This document shows positions 27,438-37,111 of a stretch of DNA of 64,000 bases, in pieces; the first letter of the stretch is position 1, and every line of letters begins with the position of its first letter. The DNA is taken from contig CAVZSF010000003.1 of NCBI GenBank assembly GCA_963777895.1, positions 268,284-332,283 on the forward strand. Reading direction: 5' to 3'. The DNA comes from UBA2241 sp963777895 (GTDB lineage Bacteria; Actinomycetota; Thermoleophilia; UBA2241). Position numbers and translations under genes: made by a program. Under the pieces are notes generated by a model. That model did no database searches, was not told the DNA's origin, and saw only the letters and a list, made by a program, of their open reading frames with translations.

Positions 27438-30011
27438 TTACTCCACGATCAGCTGCCGCTCGCAGGTTCTGTTCGTCCATCTGTTGCTGGCCTCGTCCCG
27501 CGTCGCCCCGGCGATGTAGAGGTTGTACTCGCCTTTCGGCAGGTCGCACAGGAACCGGTAAGAGTGCCTGAACGGCCCGGGGGTCCATGGATCCGGGTAC
27601 GCGGCCGCCTCCGTCCATCCGATCTCGTGCCGCAGCACGACGTTGCCCGTCAACGCCGACCGGACGATGAGTACGCAGAAGACGGTCTCCGAGCGGTCAT
27701 CGAGGGTGAACCTCACTCGCACCCTGCTTCCCCTCTCCACAGGATCGATCGGGCCCCACGCCTTCGTCGCCGGCCCCTCCGTGTCGATCAAGACCTGCTT
27801 CGACACGACAGCCGACCGATTGCCCGCTCCATCGATCGCGCGCGCCAGGACCCAGTGACGTCCATCGTTGCTGTGGTCCGCCGGCGCGTCGATGGTGACC
27901 TGCTGCATGGGCGCCCAGGTCAGGCCGTCGTCCAGGCTTCCCTCGATCACACCCGGGCCGGCCCCGCCTGCGTCGCTCATGGTGAACGTCAGCGTCACCG
28001 GCGCGTTTCTCCACGATCCCGGGCCGTCGATGAAGGCCCGGGGCGGGATCACGTCGACGCCCTTTGGGTAGATCTGCCAGGCGAAGGCGTAGGGGCCACT
28101 GCCAACGTGCAGGTAGTACCTGCCGGTGACAGTCGCCTTGTAGGCCAAACCCTCTGTGAAGCGGGACATCCACATCGCGCCTCCCGTTTTCGAGCCCGCC
28201 TTGAAGATGCTCACCGCGAAGTCGGTCAGGAGCGGGTCGGCGGGCGAGAGCTTCAGGATCTGCCCCGCGTCCATGTACACGCGATAGATGTCCACCCGGT
28301 CGGGCCACCCGGCCGTGCCCTTCACGGGCGAGGCCGGCAGGGGCAGGCCGGGCTCGGCATCGTCGGCTCCCAGCCTCGTGTCGAAGGTGACGGACACCGT
28401 CTTCATGTACTCGACATTCCCGGCCCGGTCAGTTGAACGGAAGTCGACCGATCGTGTGGCGAGCATCCGCCAGGAAGCCTCCAGCCCGATGCGTGTCCCT
28501 TCCTTCCAGCGCCCTCCGTTCACCCTCCACTGCGTCGATGCGACACCCGAGCCGCCCGGTCCGTCGGCAGGGTACAGCTGCATCTCCACGTAGGTGTCGG
28601 CGTGAACGTCCGGGAAACCGAGGGCGGTCGTCACCGGTGGGGTCACGTCGGTCGACGGGTCGGCCAGACCGAGAGCGGCGGCGGCGTCGAGTTCCCCGCC
28701 GCTCATGCAGACGCCCTCGAGCCATGGCTTGGGGCGCGTCGAATCGAGGATGGCCGCGATGCGCTGCTGCGCCGTCTCGCCGGGATAGAGCGCCGCGCGC
28801 AGGGCGACGGTCCCAGTCACCTGGGGCGTCGCCATCGACGTCCCCGACATGACTGCGTACGTTGCGCCTTTGAGGGTGCTGAGGATCCGGGTCCCCGGCG
28901 CGGCGATGTCGGTCGTCAGCACCCCCCAGTTCGAATAGCCGGCGAGGCGCTCGCCGTCGGCGGCGCAGACGGAGACGATGTTCGGGCAGTCGAAGCCCGA
29001 GGGGTAGTGGCTCCAGACGTCGTCGTTCACCGAATCGTTGCCGGCCGAGGCGCAGAAGACGATGCCTGCTTCCCCCGCTGCCTTGACGGCGTTCCTCAGC
29101 GGAAGGCTGTCCTCCGGCCCGCCCCAGGATGCGTTGATGGCCACCACGTTGACGCCGTCGTCCACCTTCTCGTGGATCACGTAGTCGATGCACTCGATCG
29201 CGCCGGCGTCGTCGCCCCACCCCTGACATGAGAGGAACTTGAGCGCCATGACCTGGGCGTGCCAGCTGATGCCTGAGACGCCGGCACCGTCGCCTCCGAC
29301 CGCGGCCATGATGCCGCTGGTGTGCGTGCCGTGGCCGTCGTCGTCCATCGGATGGACGTCGTTGTTCCACGCGTCGATGCCGTAGACGTCGTCGACGTAG
29401 CCGTTGCCGTCGTCGTCGATGCCGTTCCCGGCGGTCTCGCCGGGGTTATGCCAGACGTTGGGGGCGAGGTCGGGATGCAGGACGTCGACCCCCGTGTCGA
29501 TGCTCGCCACAACGACGTCTGGGCTGCCGGTCGTGAAGTCCCACGCGTCGGGTGCGTTCACGGCGGCCAGGCCCCATTGCAGCGCCAGGCCGGGCTCCGT
29601 GAGCGGCACGGCGTCGACATGGCGCAGATAGTTCGGGGCGACAGCGAGCACCGCCGGGTCCGAGCGCAGCGCTTCTGCCAGGGCCGCGGTCGTCTGGGTC
29701 GACGACGTGACGAGGACCGTCCGGCGGAGGCCGTTCGCGTCGTGTGACAGCACACGCTCCACCCGGCCGCGGGCGGCGCGCACGGCGTACGTCCGTTGGG
29801 CTGCGGCGGTCTGCGCCTGGAACTGCACGATGAGTTCGCCGGGCACGTACGGGAGGGGCGCTCGCCCGTGGCCGCCCATCAGCTGAGAGGATTCCGGGTC
29901 GGCTGAGGACATCGAGGAAGTCCCCGAAAGCCCGGCGCTTGAGGCAGCTGCGACGGGTGAGAGCAAGGCGACGGCAATGAGCGCCGTGCCCGCGGCGTGG
30001 CGGAGCTTCAT
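27438..30011 (-). CDS. secreted subtilase (S8 family serine peptidase) with C-terminal Ig-like modules
   Basis: 857 residues. Sec signal peptide (1-25, helix LIAVALLSPVAAASS), I9-like inhibitory propeptide (about 54-132, YVPGELIVQFQ), then the S8 domain with Asp172 (IDTGVDVLHP), His227 (GHGTH), oxyanion Asn325 (SAGND) and Ser392 (SGTSMATP). The loop GNGIDDDGNGYVDDVYG with many Asp suggests calcium binding. The C-terminal half (from ~440) contains two or three beta-sandwich modules with RSTDRAGNVEY and ARAIDGAGNRS, repeats typical of bacterial Ig-like extracellular domains. It likely degrades extracellular protein. A GGTCGCAGG ribosome-like stretch precedes ATG. Confidence 0.9.
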   Translation of the reverse strand: MKLRHAAGTALIAVALLSPVAAASSAGLSGTSSMSSADPESSQLMGGHGRAPLPYVPGELIVQFQAQTAAAQRTYAVRAARGRVERVLSHDANGLRRTVLVTSSTQTTAALAEALRSDPAVLAVAPNYLRHVDAVPLTEPGLALQWGLAAVNAPDAWDFTTGSPDVVVASIDTGVDVLHPDLAPNVWHNPGETAGNGIDDDGNGYVDDVYGIDAWNNDVHPMDDDGHGTHTSGIMAAVGGDGAGVSGISWHAQVMALKFLSCQGWGDDAGAIECIDYVIHEKVDDGVNVVAINASWGGPEDSLPLRNAVKAAGEAGIVFCASAGNDSVNDDVWSHYPSGFDCPNIVSVCAADGERLAGYSNWGVLTTDIAAPGTRILSTLKGATYAVMSGTSMATPQVTGTVALRAALYPGETAQQRIAAILDSTRPKPWLEGVCMSGGELDAAAALGLADPSTDVTPPVTTALGFPDVHADTYVEMQLYPADGPGGSGVASTQWRVNGGRWKEGTRIGLEASWRMLATRSVDFRSTDRAGNVEYMKTVSVTFDTRLGADDAEPGLPLPASPVKGTAGWPDRVDIYRVYMDAGQILKLSPADPLLTDFAVSIFKAGSKTGGAMWMSRFTEGLAYKATVTGRYYLHVGSGPYAFAWQIYPKGVDVIPPRAFIDGPGSWRNAPVTLTFTMSDAGGAGPGVIEGSLDDGLTWAPMQQVTIDAPADHSNDGRHWVLARAIDGAGNRSAVVSKQVLIDTEGPATKAWGPIDPVERGSRVRVRFTLDDRSETVFCVLIVRSALTGNVVLRHEIGWTEAAAYPDPWTPGPFRHSYRFLCDLPKGEYNLYIAGATRDEASNRWTNRTCERQLIVE

Positions 30012-30160
30012 CCTGCGACCCCCAGGTCCGGTGCCGCATGACGTCCCCCCAACGTCGTCACGTCGGCGAATCGAGTCTACAGGTGCCGCCCTACGATGCA
30101 AGGCGGAGCGACCGGTGCGAAACCGGCTGCAGGACTGAGGTGCAGAGGCGTGCGCGGCGA

Positions 30161-31429
30161 TCAGCCGGCGAAGCGGCTGAAGGCGTAGCGGTCGATCGGT
30201 ACCTCGGGCTCGTCGCCGAGGACGACGGCCGCGATCGTCCGGCCGGTGATCGGGGCGCAGAGGATGCCATTGGGGCAGAAGCCGCAGGCGGTGACGACGT
30301 TGGGGAACTTCTCCAGGCGGCCGAGCACCGGCAGCAGGTCCTCCGTGAACCCCATCACGCCGCCCCACCAGCGGATGACGGCGGTATCGGCGAGTGAGGG
30401 GTGCACGCGGGCGGCCATGTCGAGGACGATGCGCTGGATGTCGAGCGTCGTGGCGGCGCCCACGCTGTCGAGCAGGAAGTCGCCGTGCTTGTCCTGCGGC
30501 CTGGCGCCGCCGATGGTCAGGCCGCCGTGCCGCGTCTGGCGCCAGTAGATGTAGGGGCTGGCGCCGTACAGGCAGGCGACCTGCATGAGCGGCGGCAGCG
30601 GCTCGGTGACGAAGATCTGGCCCCGCTGGGGCCGGACGGGCACGTCGAGCCCCAGCGGGGCCAGGAACGGCCGCGTCCAGGGCTCGAGGGCGACGACCAG
30701 CTGCTCGCAGCGCACGTCGCCCTCGGGGGTGCGGACGCCGACGATGCGCCCGTCGACCGGGCCGCATTCGCTGCCGTCGTCGCGGCCCCGCCCCGCCGCG
30801 TGGCCGGTGACGCCGGCGAAGCGCCGGGGCTCGGCCGCGCTCACCACGCCGTCACTCTCGACGAGCAGCGCGGTCGCCGGCGTGTTCTGCCGCACGCGCG
30901 CGCCGTGGCGCGCGGCCGCCAGCGCCAGCGCGTAGCAGAGCAGCAGCGGGTTGACCTGGCCGTCCATGGGGCGGTGCCAGCCGCCCAGCGTGTTGTCGGG
31001 GAAGAGGGCGGAGAGATCCTTGGCCTCGTCGCGGTCGAGCCAGCGCACCGGGTAGCCGAGCTTCTGGTGGCCGAGGAACTCCTCGTCGATCTCGTCCTTG
31101 TCGGCGTCGCCCTCGAGGATGATCTGCAGCGTTCCCGCCTGGAGGTATTCGACGTCGACGGCGGCGGTGTCGGCGAGCTCCTCGGCGAGCGCCGGCCACA
31201 GCTCCGCCGAGCGGTAGTAGTAGTCGACGAGCGGCGAGGCGGGATCGACGGCCGTGTCGAGCAGGCCGCCGTTGCGGCCGCTCGCTCCCTGGCCGATGTC
31301 GCCCGCCTCCAGGAGCAGCACGTCGGCGCCGCGCTTGGCGAGCTGGTGGGCGATCGAGCTGCCCGAGGCGCCCGCGCCGAGCACGACGATGTCGCACGAG
31401 GACGGCAGCGGCGCGAGGAGGTCGGACAT
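30161..31429 (-). CDS. FAD-dependent amine/glycine oxidase-like oxidoreductase (DAO family)
   Basis: 422 residues. N-terminal dinucleotide fold GAGASGSSIAHQLAKRGADVLLLEAG followed in the chain by GASGRNGG, the DAO-superfamily FAD signature (quoted in parts: GAGASG, ASGRNGG). RPQRGQIFVTEPL and later GGVMGFTEDLLPVLG, CGFCPNGI complete the cofactor and substrate domains. Likely oxidises an amino acid, sarcosine-like or polyamine substrate to an imine; exact substrate unknown. A region around residues 195-225 is charged and poorly conserved. TATCAT ends 6 bases before ATG, pointing to a leaderless message. Divergent from the ABC exporter. Confidence 0.8.
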   Translation of the reverse strand: MSDLLAPLPSSCDIVVLGAGASGSSIAHQLAKRGADVLLLEAGDIGQGASGRNGGLLDTAVDPASPLVDYYYRSAELWPALAEELADTAAVDVEYLQAGTLQIILEGDADKDEIDEEFLGHQKLGYPVRWLDRDEAKDLSALFPDNTLGGWHRPMDGQVNPLLLCYALALAAARHGARVRQNTPATALLVESDGVVSAAEPRRFAGVTGHAAGRGRDDGSECGPVDGRIVGVRTPEGDVRCEQLVVALEPWTRPFLAPLGLDVPVRPQRGQIFVTEPLPPLMQVACLYGASPYIYWRQTRHGGLTIGGARPQDKHGDFLLDSVGAATTLDIQRIVLDMAARVHPSLADTAVIRWWGGVMGFTEDLLPVLGRLEKFPNVVTACGFCPNGILCAPITGRTIAAVVLGDEPEVPIDRYAFSRFAG

Positions 31430-31473
31430 GGCCGGATGATATCAGCCGCGGCGCTTGGGCTAGGATGACGGCC
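31430..31473. promoter_or_regulatory. divergent leaderless promoter pair
   Basis: On the minus strand TATCAT (31441-31436) lies 6 bases before the oxidoreductase ATG. On the plus strand TAGGAT (31461-31466) lies 7 bases before ATG 31474 of the ABC gene. The gap is only 44 bp, so the two -35 regions overlap the opposite promoter and the genes probably interfere or are co-regulated. Confidence 0.55.
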
Positions 31474-32433
31474 ATGTCTCAGGAAGCCCCCACGGCGCCG
31501 CAACCGGGTTCGGCGAGCCCCGCGGACGAGGCGGTCATCAGCGTCCGGGACCTGCGCAAGGTGTACGGCCATCTCGCCGCCGTCGACGGCATCTCCTTCG
31601 CCGTCCGCCGCGGCGAGATCTTCGGGCTGCTCGGCTCGAACGGTGCCGGCAAGACGACGACGGTGGAGTGCGTGCAAGGCCTGCGGACGCCGACGTCGGG
31701 CACGGTGCGGGTCCTCGGTCAGGACCCGCGCACGCATCTCGGTGCCCTACGCGGCCGGATGGGCTGCCAGCTGCAGGAGTCGCGCCTGCCCGACCACCTC
31801 AAGGTGTGGGAGGCGCTCGACCTGTTCGCCCGGTTCACGCCGGGAGCGACCGACTGGCGCGTCCTCCTCGAGCAGTGGGGCCTCACCGAGAAGCGCGACG
31901 CCTCGTTCGCGAGCCTGTCGGGAGGCCAGCGCCAGAGGCTCTTCATCGCGCTGGCCCTCGTGAGCGAACCCGAGGTCGTCTTCCTCGACGAGATGACGAC
32001 CGGCCTGGACCCGGCGGCGCGGCGCGTGGCCTGGGACCTCATCGAACGCATCCGCGACCGGGGCACGACGGTGGTGCTCGTGACTCACTTCATGGACGAG
32101 GCGGAGCGGCTCTGCGACCGTGTCGCCGTCGTGGACAAGGGCAAGATCGTCGCGCTCGACACGCCGCGCGGCCTCGTGGTGCGCTACGACCCGTTCGAGC
32201 AGGTCGTCTTCACCTACGAGGACGCGGAGATCGACTGGCTCGAACGGGTCCCCGGCGCCCGCACGGTGACGCGGCGCGGCCCGCGCGTCGTCGTCGAGGG
32301 CACGGGTCCGCTGCTGGCTCACGTCGCCGCGGCGCTCGTGGCGCGGGGCTCGACGCCCGAGGACCTGCGCGTGATCGAGCCCTCGCTCGAGGACGTCTTC
32401 CTCAAGCTCACCGGTCACCTGGTCGAGGACTGA
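31474..32433 (+). CDS. ABC-2 type exporter, ATP-binding protein
   Basis: About 319 residues. Walker A GSNGAGKTTT, signature LSGGQRQRLFIAL, Walker B VVFLDEMTTGLD, H-loop VLVTHFMDE, then a C-terminal extension (~residues 225-315) typical of drug/antibiotic ABC-2 exporters (DrrA-like). Works with the permease encoded 7 bp downstream. ATG 31474 is favoured over ATG 31465 because of the TAGGAT hexamer at 31461-31466. Substrate unknown. Confidence 0.85.
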   Translation: MSQEAPTAPQPGSASPADEAVISVRDLRKVYGHLAAVDGISFAVRRGEIFGLLGSNGAGKTTTVECVQGLRTPTSGTVRVLGQDPRTHLGALRGRMGCQLQESRLPDHLKVWEALDLFARFTPGATDWRVLLEQWGLTEKRDASFASLSGGQRQRLFIALALVSEPEVVFLDEMTTGLDPAARRVAWDLIERIRDRGTTVVLVTHFMDEAERLCDRVAVVDKGKIVALDTPRGLVVRYDPFEQVVFTYEDAEIDWLERVPGARTVTRRGPRVVVEGTGPLLAHVAAALVARGSTPEDLRVIEPSLEDVFLKLTGHLVED

Positions 32434-32440
32434 TGGCACG

Positions 32441-33190
32441 ATGAGCGCCCTGCTGAAGCTCGCGTGGATCGAGCTGAAGCTCTTCATGCGCGAGCCGACC
32501 ACGATCGTCTTCACCTTCGCCTTCCCCATCGTCCTGCTCTTCGTGCTGGGCGAGATCTTCGGAGAGCAGTCCACGCGCACCGGGGAGAGGATCTTTGGCG
32601 GATGGGGGGCGATGAACTACTACGTGCCGGCCTACTTCGGCGTGGTCGCCATGTCGGTCGGACTGATCATGCTGCCCGCCAGGCTCACGGCGTACCGCAC
32701 CGGCGGCGTGCTGCGGCGCTTCCGTGCCTCGCTCGTGCCGATCTGGGCGGTACTCGGGTCGCAGGTCATCGCGGCGCTGGTGCTCGGCGGCGTGGGGGCC
32801 GTGCTGGTGTGGGGCGCGGCGAGCCTCGCGTACGACGTGCACGTGCCTGTCGCGGCCGGGCAGGTCGTCCTCGGCTTCCTGCTCACCTCGTCGGCTTTCG
32901 CGGCGATCGGCGCCCTGCTCGGCGCCGCGCTGCCGTCGACGCGCGCCGCGCAGGGCGCCGGCCTCATGCTCTTCTTCGTCATGCTCTTCCTCTCGGGTGC
33001 CGGACCGCCGACCGAGGTGATGAGCGACCGCATGCGCCGCATCGGCGACTTCCTGCCGCTCACCTACGCGATCGAGGCGATGCAGAAGGGCTGGAACACG
33101 ACCGGCTGGGACGTCCCTGGAATGATGGTGCTCGCGGTGATCACGCTGGTCGCCGGTTGGCTCGCGCTGCGCGTGTACCGCTGGGGCTGA
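32441..33190 (+). CDS. ABC-2 type exporter, permease
   Basis: 249 residues with six helices: KLFMREPTTIVFTFAFPIVLLF at the N-terminus, RLTAYRTGGVLRRFRAS in the central loop (the conserved coupling region of ABC-2 permeases), and FLSGAGPPTEVM with FLPLTYAIEAMQKGW near the end. Forms the membrane part of the exporter with the ATPase just upstream. Ends 7 bp from the convergent glutaredoxin-DUF302 gene. Confidence 0.85.
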   Translation: MSALLKLAWIELKLFMREPTTIVFTFAFPIVLLFVLGEIFGEQSTRTGERIFGGWGAMNYYVPAYFGVVAMSVGLIMLPARLTAYRTGGVLRRFRASLVPIWAVLGSQVIAALVLGGVGAVLVWGAASLAYDVHVPVAAGQVVLGFLLTSSAFAAIGALLGAALPSTRAAQGAGLMLFFVMLFLSGAGPPTEVMSDRMRRIGDFLPLTYAIEAMQKGWNTTGWDVPGMMVLAVITLVAGWLALRVYRWG

Positions 33191-33197
33191 GAGCGCA

Positions 33198-33830
33198 TCA
33201 GAGCTTGGCGAAGACCTTCTCGAGCCGCTCGCGCAGCGAGGTCTGGAGTCTGTTGAGCGGCGGCTCGCCGAAGAGCCAGACAGACGCGACGGGATCCACC
33301 GCGACGACACGGGTCCCACCTTCGGCGCCGACCAGCGAGATGGGGATGGCGAGCGCGGAGGGGGCGGCGGCGTCGAGCTCGACGGCCTTCGCCGCCGCCG
33401 CCGGCACGGCCACGTAGAGCAGGTGGTAGTCCTCCGGCAGGCGGTCGCTCACCGCGGCGCCCTCGATCTCGGCGAGCACGATGAAGCCATTCTCGTCGAG
33501 GGCGTCCTTCAAGCGGGCGAGCGTCTCAGGCGGCGTCAGGGGCACGAGCTTCTCGTGCCGGTACGCCGCCTTCGCGACCTGCTCTTCTGCGTCGGGCGCC
33601 GGCGGGTAGCGCTCGCGCAGGTGCTGGATGATCGGGTCCGAGCCCGAGATCACCAGCTCGTCGTCCTGCAGCAGGGGGACGACGTTCTGCCCCGAGAGCG
33701 CGACGATCTCGGCGCGGTCGTCGTGGCTCGCCCTGACGTTGACGATCGTCGCCGTCAGGCCAAGCTCGGTGAGGACCTGCCGCACCCGGTGACACGCCGG
33801 GCACCATTCTGCCTGGTACAGCGTGAGCAT
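33198..33830 (-). CDS. glutaredoxin-like / DUF302 fusion protein
   Basis: 210 residues in two parts. Residues 1-80: thioredoxin-fold MLTLYQAEWCPACHRVRQVL with the CPAC redox motif at about 10-13, and NVVPLLQDDELVISGSDPIIQHL as in glutaredoxins and GST N-domains. Residues ~105-210: a DUF302 domain (LKDALDENGFIVLAEIEG, LLYVAVP, RVVAVDP). DUF302 has no proven reaction but occurs with redox and sulfur proteins. The combination suggests a thiol-disulfide or ligand-sensing role in the cytoplasm; no signal peptide. ATG 33830 is placed directly before the thioredoxin strand. Divergent from the MMPL gene. Confidence 0.75.
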   Translation of the reverse strand: MLTLYQAEWCPACHRVRQVLTELGLTATIVNVRASHDDRAEIVALSGQNVVPLLQDDELVISGSDPIIQHLRERYPPAPDAEEQVAKAAYRHEKLVPLTPPETLARLKDALDENGFIVLAEIEGAAVSDRLPEDYHLLYVAVPAAAAKAVELDAAAPSALAIPISLVGAEGGTRVVAVDPVASVWLFGEPPLNRLQTSLRERLEKVFAKL

Positions 33831-33957
33831 CCCGCGTCTCCTCGGCGTAGCGCGCCCCGCCAGCCTTGCGGAGGGCTGCCCGGCCGGCGCCGGCCGGAGC
33901 TGGAGTCTCGCACCAACCGTTCGGCCCTTGCAAGGCTCGGGGCTGGGTAGGTGGTCG

Positions 33958-36426
33958 GTGTCCGCGAGATCCCGTCCCCCGGCGGTCCGCTCTACGGGTA
34001 GTTCTGGGCCCTTCAAGGGCACCTCTCCTGTATGGGGCGCGTGCGACACGCTGCGTGGGACCGCCGCGGGGCGAGGGCCGGCTGCACGCGCGTTCGCTTG
34101 GCTGGTCGCCGGTCCCCTTGCCTTCATCGTCATGGCACTGTGGGTCGCGGTCGCGGTGGCCGCGGTGCGCTACCTGCCGCCTCTGGGCCAGAGCGCAAGC
34201 ACCGTCGGGGACATCACCCCTGCCCATCTGCCCGCGCTGCGCGTCGAGCAGCGTTCCGCGGCAGTGTTCGGCAGCACCGTCCTCAGTCGGGTCGCCGTCG
34301 TGCAGCGCGACCCGGGCGGCCTGAGCCAGGACGTGCGGGACGCGTCGGCGAAGCAGGCGCTCGGCGTAGCGCAGGGGCAGGCGAAGGGCCGCTATCCGGG
34401 GCTCATGGCGGCTCTCCCGGTCCTGAACGACCAGCGCGTCATGCCCGGGGCCCACGAGGACGGCACGACCATCGTCACCTACCTTTACTTCGACCCGGCG
34501 AGCAGTTGGGTCGACCAGGAGAGGACGGCCCAGCTCTACGCCCGCGACCTGCGTGCCACGCCGGGGGCCGGGGTCGTCGGGGTCACGGGCTCGATCCCGG
34601 CGCGGATGGCCCAGGACGACCAGATCTTCGCCCACCTGGATCTCGTCGAGATCGCCACGGTCCTGCTCATCGGCCTGATCCTCGCGGTGACGTTCCGGTC
34701 GTTGCTGGCGCCCGTGGTGGCGCTCGCCGCCGGCGTGCTCTCGTACACGGTCGCGCTGCGCCTCGTCGAGTGGGCCGGCCAGCGCTCCGGGTTCGAGGCT
34801 CCGGTCGAGCTGCAGCCTCTGATGGTCGTGTTGCTGCTCGGTATCGTCACCGATTACGCGATCTTCCTGCTGGCCGGCTTCCGCCGGCAGCTCGCCGCCG
34901 GCGTACCCCGCGCCCGCGCGGCACGGCTGGCGGTCGCGGAGAACGCGCCGATCATCGCGACGGCCGGCCTCATGGTCGCGGCGGGCACGGCCGTGCTCGT
35001 GGTAGCGGATCTGCGCTTCTTCCGCGCCTTCGGACCAGGCCTCGCGCTCACCGTCCTGGTCGGGCTGGCCGTCGCGCTCACGCTCGTCCCGGCGTTGCTC
35101 GCCGTGCTGGGGAGGGCGGTCTTCTGGCCGTCGCGCGTGGCGGCCCCCGACTCGCCTGGGCCGGGGCCGGCCGCCGACGCCGCGGAGGGCACGCCCCAGT
35201 CGTGGCGGGCTCGCGTGCTGCACCGCGCGACGAGTCGTCCGGTCGCCTTCGTGGTCGCAGCGCTCGCCATGGCCGCGCTGCTCGCCGCTTCGTACGGCTT
35301 GCGCGACGCGTCGCTCGGCTTTGACCTCGTCAACGGCCTTCCGCGGAGCTCCGAGACCAGGAAGGCGGCCGACGCCGCCACGAGTGGCTTCGCCCAGGGC
35401 ATCCTGTCGCCCACCGAGGTCCTGGTGCAGGGGAGCGGCCTTGCCGAGCGCCGGGCCAACCTTGAGCACCTCCAGGAGCTGATCGGGACGCAGCCCGGCG
35501 TCGCCGGCGTGGCCGGTCCCAAGGAGGAGGCGCTGGGGATGGCGGCCGCGACCGCCGCGACCGCCGCGACTGCCGCATCGCAAGGCGCCGCCGCCGGATC
35601 CGGCGCTCAGACTGCGCCGCCCTCGGCCGCCCAGGACCCAGGGCTGGCCATCTCGCCGGACGGAACGGCCGCGCGCTACGTCGTGGTCCTGAGCGGTGAC
35701 CCGCTCGGCAGCTCGGGGATCGACCAGTACGAGCAGCTCGCCGGGAGGATGCCGGCGATGCTCCGGCAGAGCGACCTGCAAGACGCGAGGGCGAGCTTTG
35801 CCGGCGATACCGCGGTGACCTCCCAGACCATCGACGCCACCCTGAACGACCTGGTCCGCATCGCCATCGCCGTCCTGATCGTCGATCTCGTCCTGCTCAT
35901 CATCTTCCTGCGCGCGCTGGTCGCCCCCGTCTACCTGCTGGCCGCAAGCGTACTCGCCTTGACCGCGGCGGCAGGCGTGACCGTCTTCGTGTCCCAGCGT
36001 GTCTTCGGGGTCGCCGACCTGACCTACTACGTGCCCTTCGCCGCCGCCGTGCTGCTCGTCTCGCTCGGCAGCGACTACAACATCTTCCTGATGGGGCAGA
36101 TCTGGCATCAGGCGCGTGTGCGGCCCTTGCGCGAGGCGATCGAGACCGGCGTGCCGCGCGCGACACGCCCCATCTCGATCGCCGCGATCACGCTGGCCGC
36201 CAGCTTCGGCCTGCTGGCCCTCGTCCCGCTCACCGCCTTCCGGCAGCTTGCGTTGCTACTCGCCGTCGGCGTCCTTGTGGACTCGTTCGTGGTGCGCTCC
36301 TTGCTGGTGCCGGCGCTGGTCGCCGCCGTCGGGCCGGCCAGCGCCTGGCCGGGAAGGCTGCGCCGGGCGGAGCCTCGCGCAGCCTCCGAGACGCCGGCCG
36401 AGGCGGAGGCCCGCCGGGCCGCGTGA
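33958..36426 (+). CDS. MMPL-family RND transporter (second)
   Basis: About 822 residues, uninterrupted. Helix 1 is FAWLVAGPLAFIVMALWVAV; the first transmembrane bundle contains LLLGIVTDYAIFLLAGFRRQ and the second LLVSLGSDYNIFLMGQIW, with the conserved D-Y pairs of the proton relay. Porter domains lie between, the second preceded by an Ala/Thr-rich linker (TAATAATAAS). The start is uncertain: the frame is open far upstream, and GTG 33958 is the first plausible start before helix 1. Likely exports lipids, peptides or drugs. Confidence 0.8.
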   Translation: MSARSRPPAVRSTGSSGPFKGTSPVWGACDTLRGTAAGRGPAARAFAWLVAGPLAFIVMALWVAVAVAAVRYLPPLGQSASTVGDITPAHLPALRVEQRSAAVFGSTVLSRVAVVQRDPGGLSQDVRDASAKQALGVAQGQAKGRYPGLMAALPVLNDQRVMPGAHEDGTTIVTYLYFDPASSWVDQERTAQLYARDLRATPGAGVVGVTGSIPARMAQDDQIFAHLDLVEIATVLLIGLILAVTFRSLLAPVVALAAGVLSYTVALRLVEWAGQRSGFEAPVELQPLMVVLLLGIVTDYAIFLLAGFRRQLAAGVPRARAARLAVAENAPIIATAGLMVAAGTAVLVVADLRFFRAFGPGLALTVLVGLAVALTLVPALLAVLGRAVFWPSRVAAPDSPGPGPAADAAEGTPQSWRARVLHRATSRPVAFVVAALAMAALLAASYGLRDASLGFDLVNGLPRSSETRKAADAATSGFAQGILSPTEVLVQGSGLAERRANLEHLQELIGTQPGVAGVAGPKEEALGMAAATAATAATAASQGAAAGSGAQTAPPSAAQDPGLAISPDGTAARYVVVLSGDPLGSSGIDQYEQLAGRMPAMLRQSDLQDARASFAGDTAVTSQTIDATLNDLVRIAIAVLIVDLVLLIIFLRALVAPVYLLAASVLALTAAAGVTVFVSQRVFGVADLTYYVPFAAAVLLVSLGSDYNIFLMGQIWHQARVRPLREAIETGVPRATRPISIAAITLAASFGLLALVPLTAFRQLALLLAVGVLVDSFVVRSLLVPALVAAVGPASAWPGRLRRAEPRAASETPAEAEARRAA

Positions 36427-36586
36427 GGTAGAGCGGCTTCGGGTCGCGCTGGACACTTGGCTTAGGGGGCGTCCGAGAGACCGCGTCCGAGTCCGACGGC
36501 GGAGTTGGTACCATGGCACAGTCGTCCGGCTGGCGGAACGAGGGCGGATGCGCCTGATCGTGCCCGCCACTTGGGTGGGGAGGGGC

Positions 36587-37111
36587 ATGGACACGCCGTC
36601 GTTCCTGAGAGACCCGCGGGTGAGGGCGGTCGTCGCCGGCACGCTGGCGACCGCCACGATGGACGCCGCACTCGTCGCCGCGGCGCAGGCCGACCCCGGG
36701 CGCTTCAGCACCGCAAGGCTCCAGCCGGGCCCGATCGGACGATGGGCGGCCCGGGTCGCTCGGGGGCGGTGGCGTGGCGCCGACACCTCGGGCGTGCCGG
36801 CTACGGGCGTCGAGACCGTCGGCGGTCTGGCGGTGCACTACGCGACCGGGATCACGCTGACCTGGCTGTATCTGGCGGTCTGCCGGTGGACGGGCCTGCG
36901 GCCCCGGCTTCACGGGGCGGCCATCTACGGCGTGGCCACGTCTGCGTTGCCGCTCTTCGGCATGTTCCCGTCGATGGGCTACGGCTGCTGTGGGGCGCGC
37001 TCAGGCGAAGCGGCACGCCTGCTCCGGGTCATGATCCTCGGGCACGCCGCGTTCGGGGTCGGGATCGGCCTGTGGACGGCCGCCCTCCGCCTCACCACAC
37101 CCAGGGGATGA
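36587..37111 (+). CDS. DUF2938 family membrane protein
   Basis: 174 residues; GGGGAGGGG right before ATG 36587 fixes the start. Four helices; VRAVVAGTLATATMDAAL at the N-terminus, GGLAVHYATGITLTWLYLAV, and FPSMGYGCCGAR are DUF2938 features. Function of the family is not known. Its last 20 bp overlap the convergent methyltransferase gene. Confidence 0.75.
   Translation: MDTPSFLRDPRVRAVVAGTLATATMDAALVAAAQADPGRFSTARLQPGPIGRWAARVARGRWRGADTSGVPATGVETVGGLAVHYATGITLTWLYLAVCRWTGLRPRLHGAAIYGVATSALPLFGMFPSMGYGCCGARSGEAARLLRVMILGHAAFGVGIGLWTAALRLTTPRG

Noticed and set aside
30012..30160. Possible riboswitch upstream of the subtilase gene
   Set aside because: Small stems (ccggt-gcgaa-accgg at 30112-30126 and ctgca/tgcag at 30128-30145) exist, but I could not match c-di-GMP, c-di-AMP or other known riboswitch cores; they may just end the upstream oxidoreductase message.
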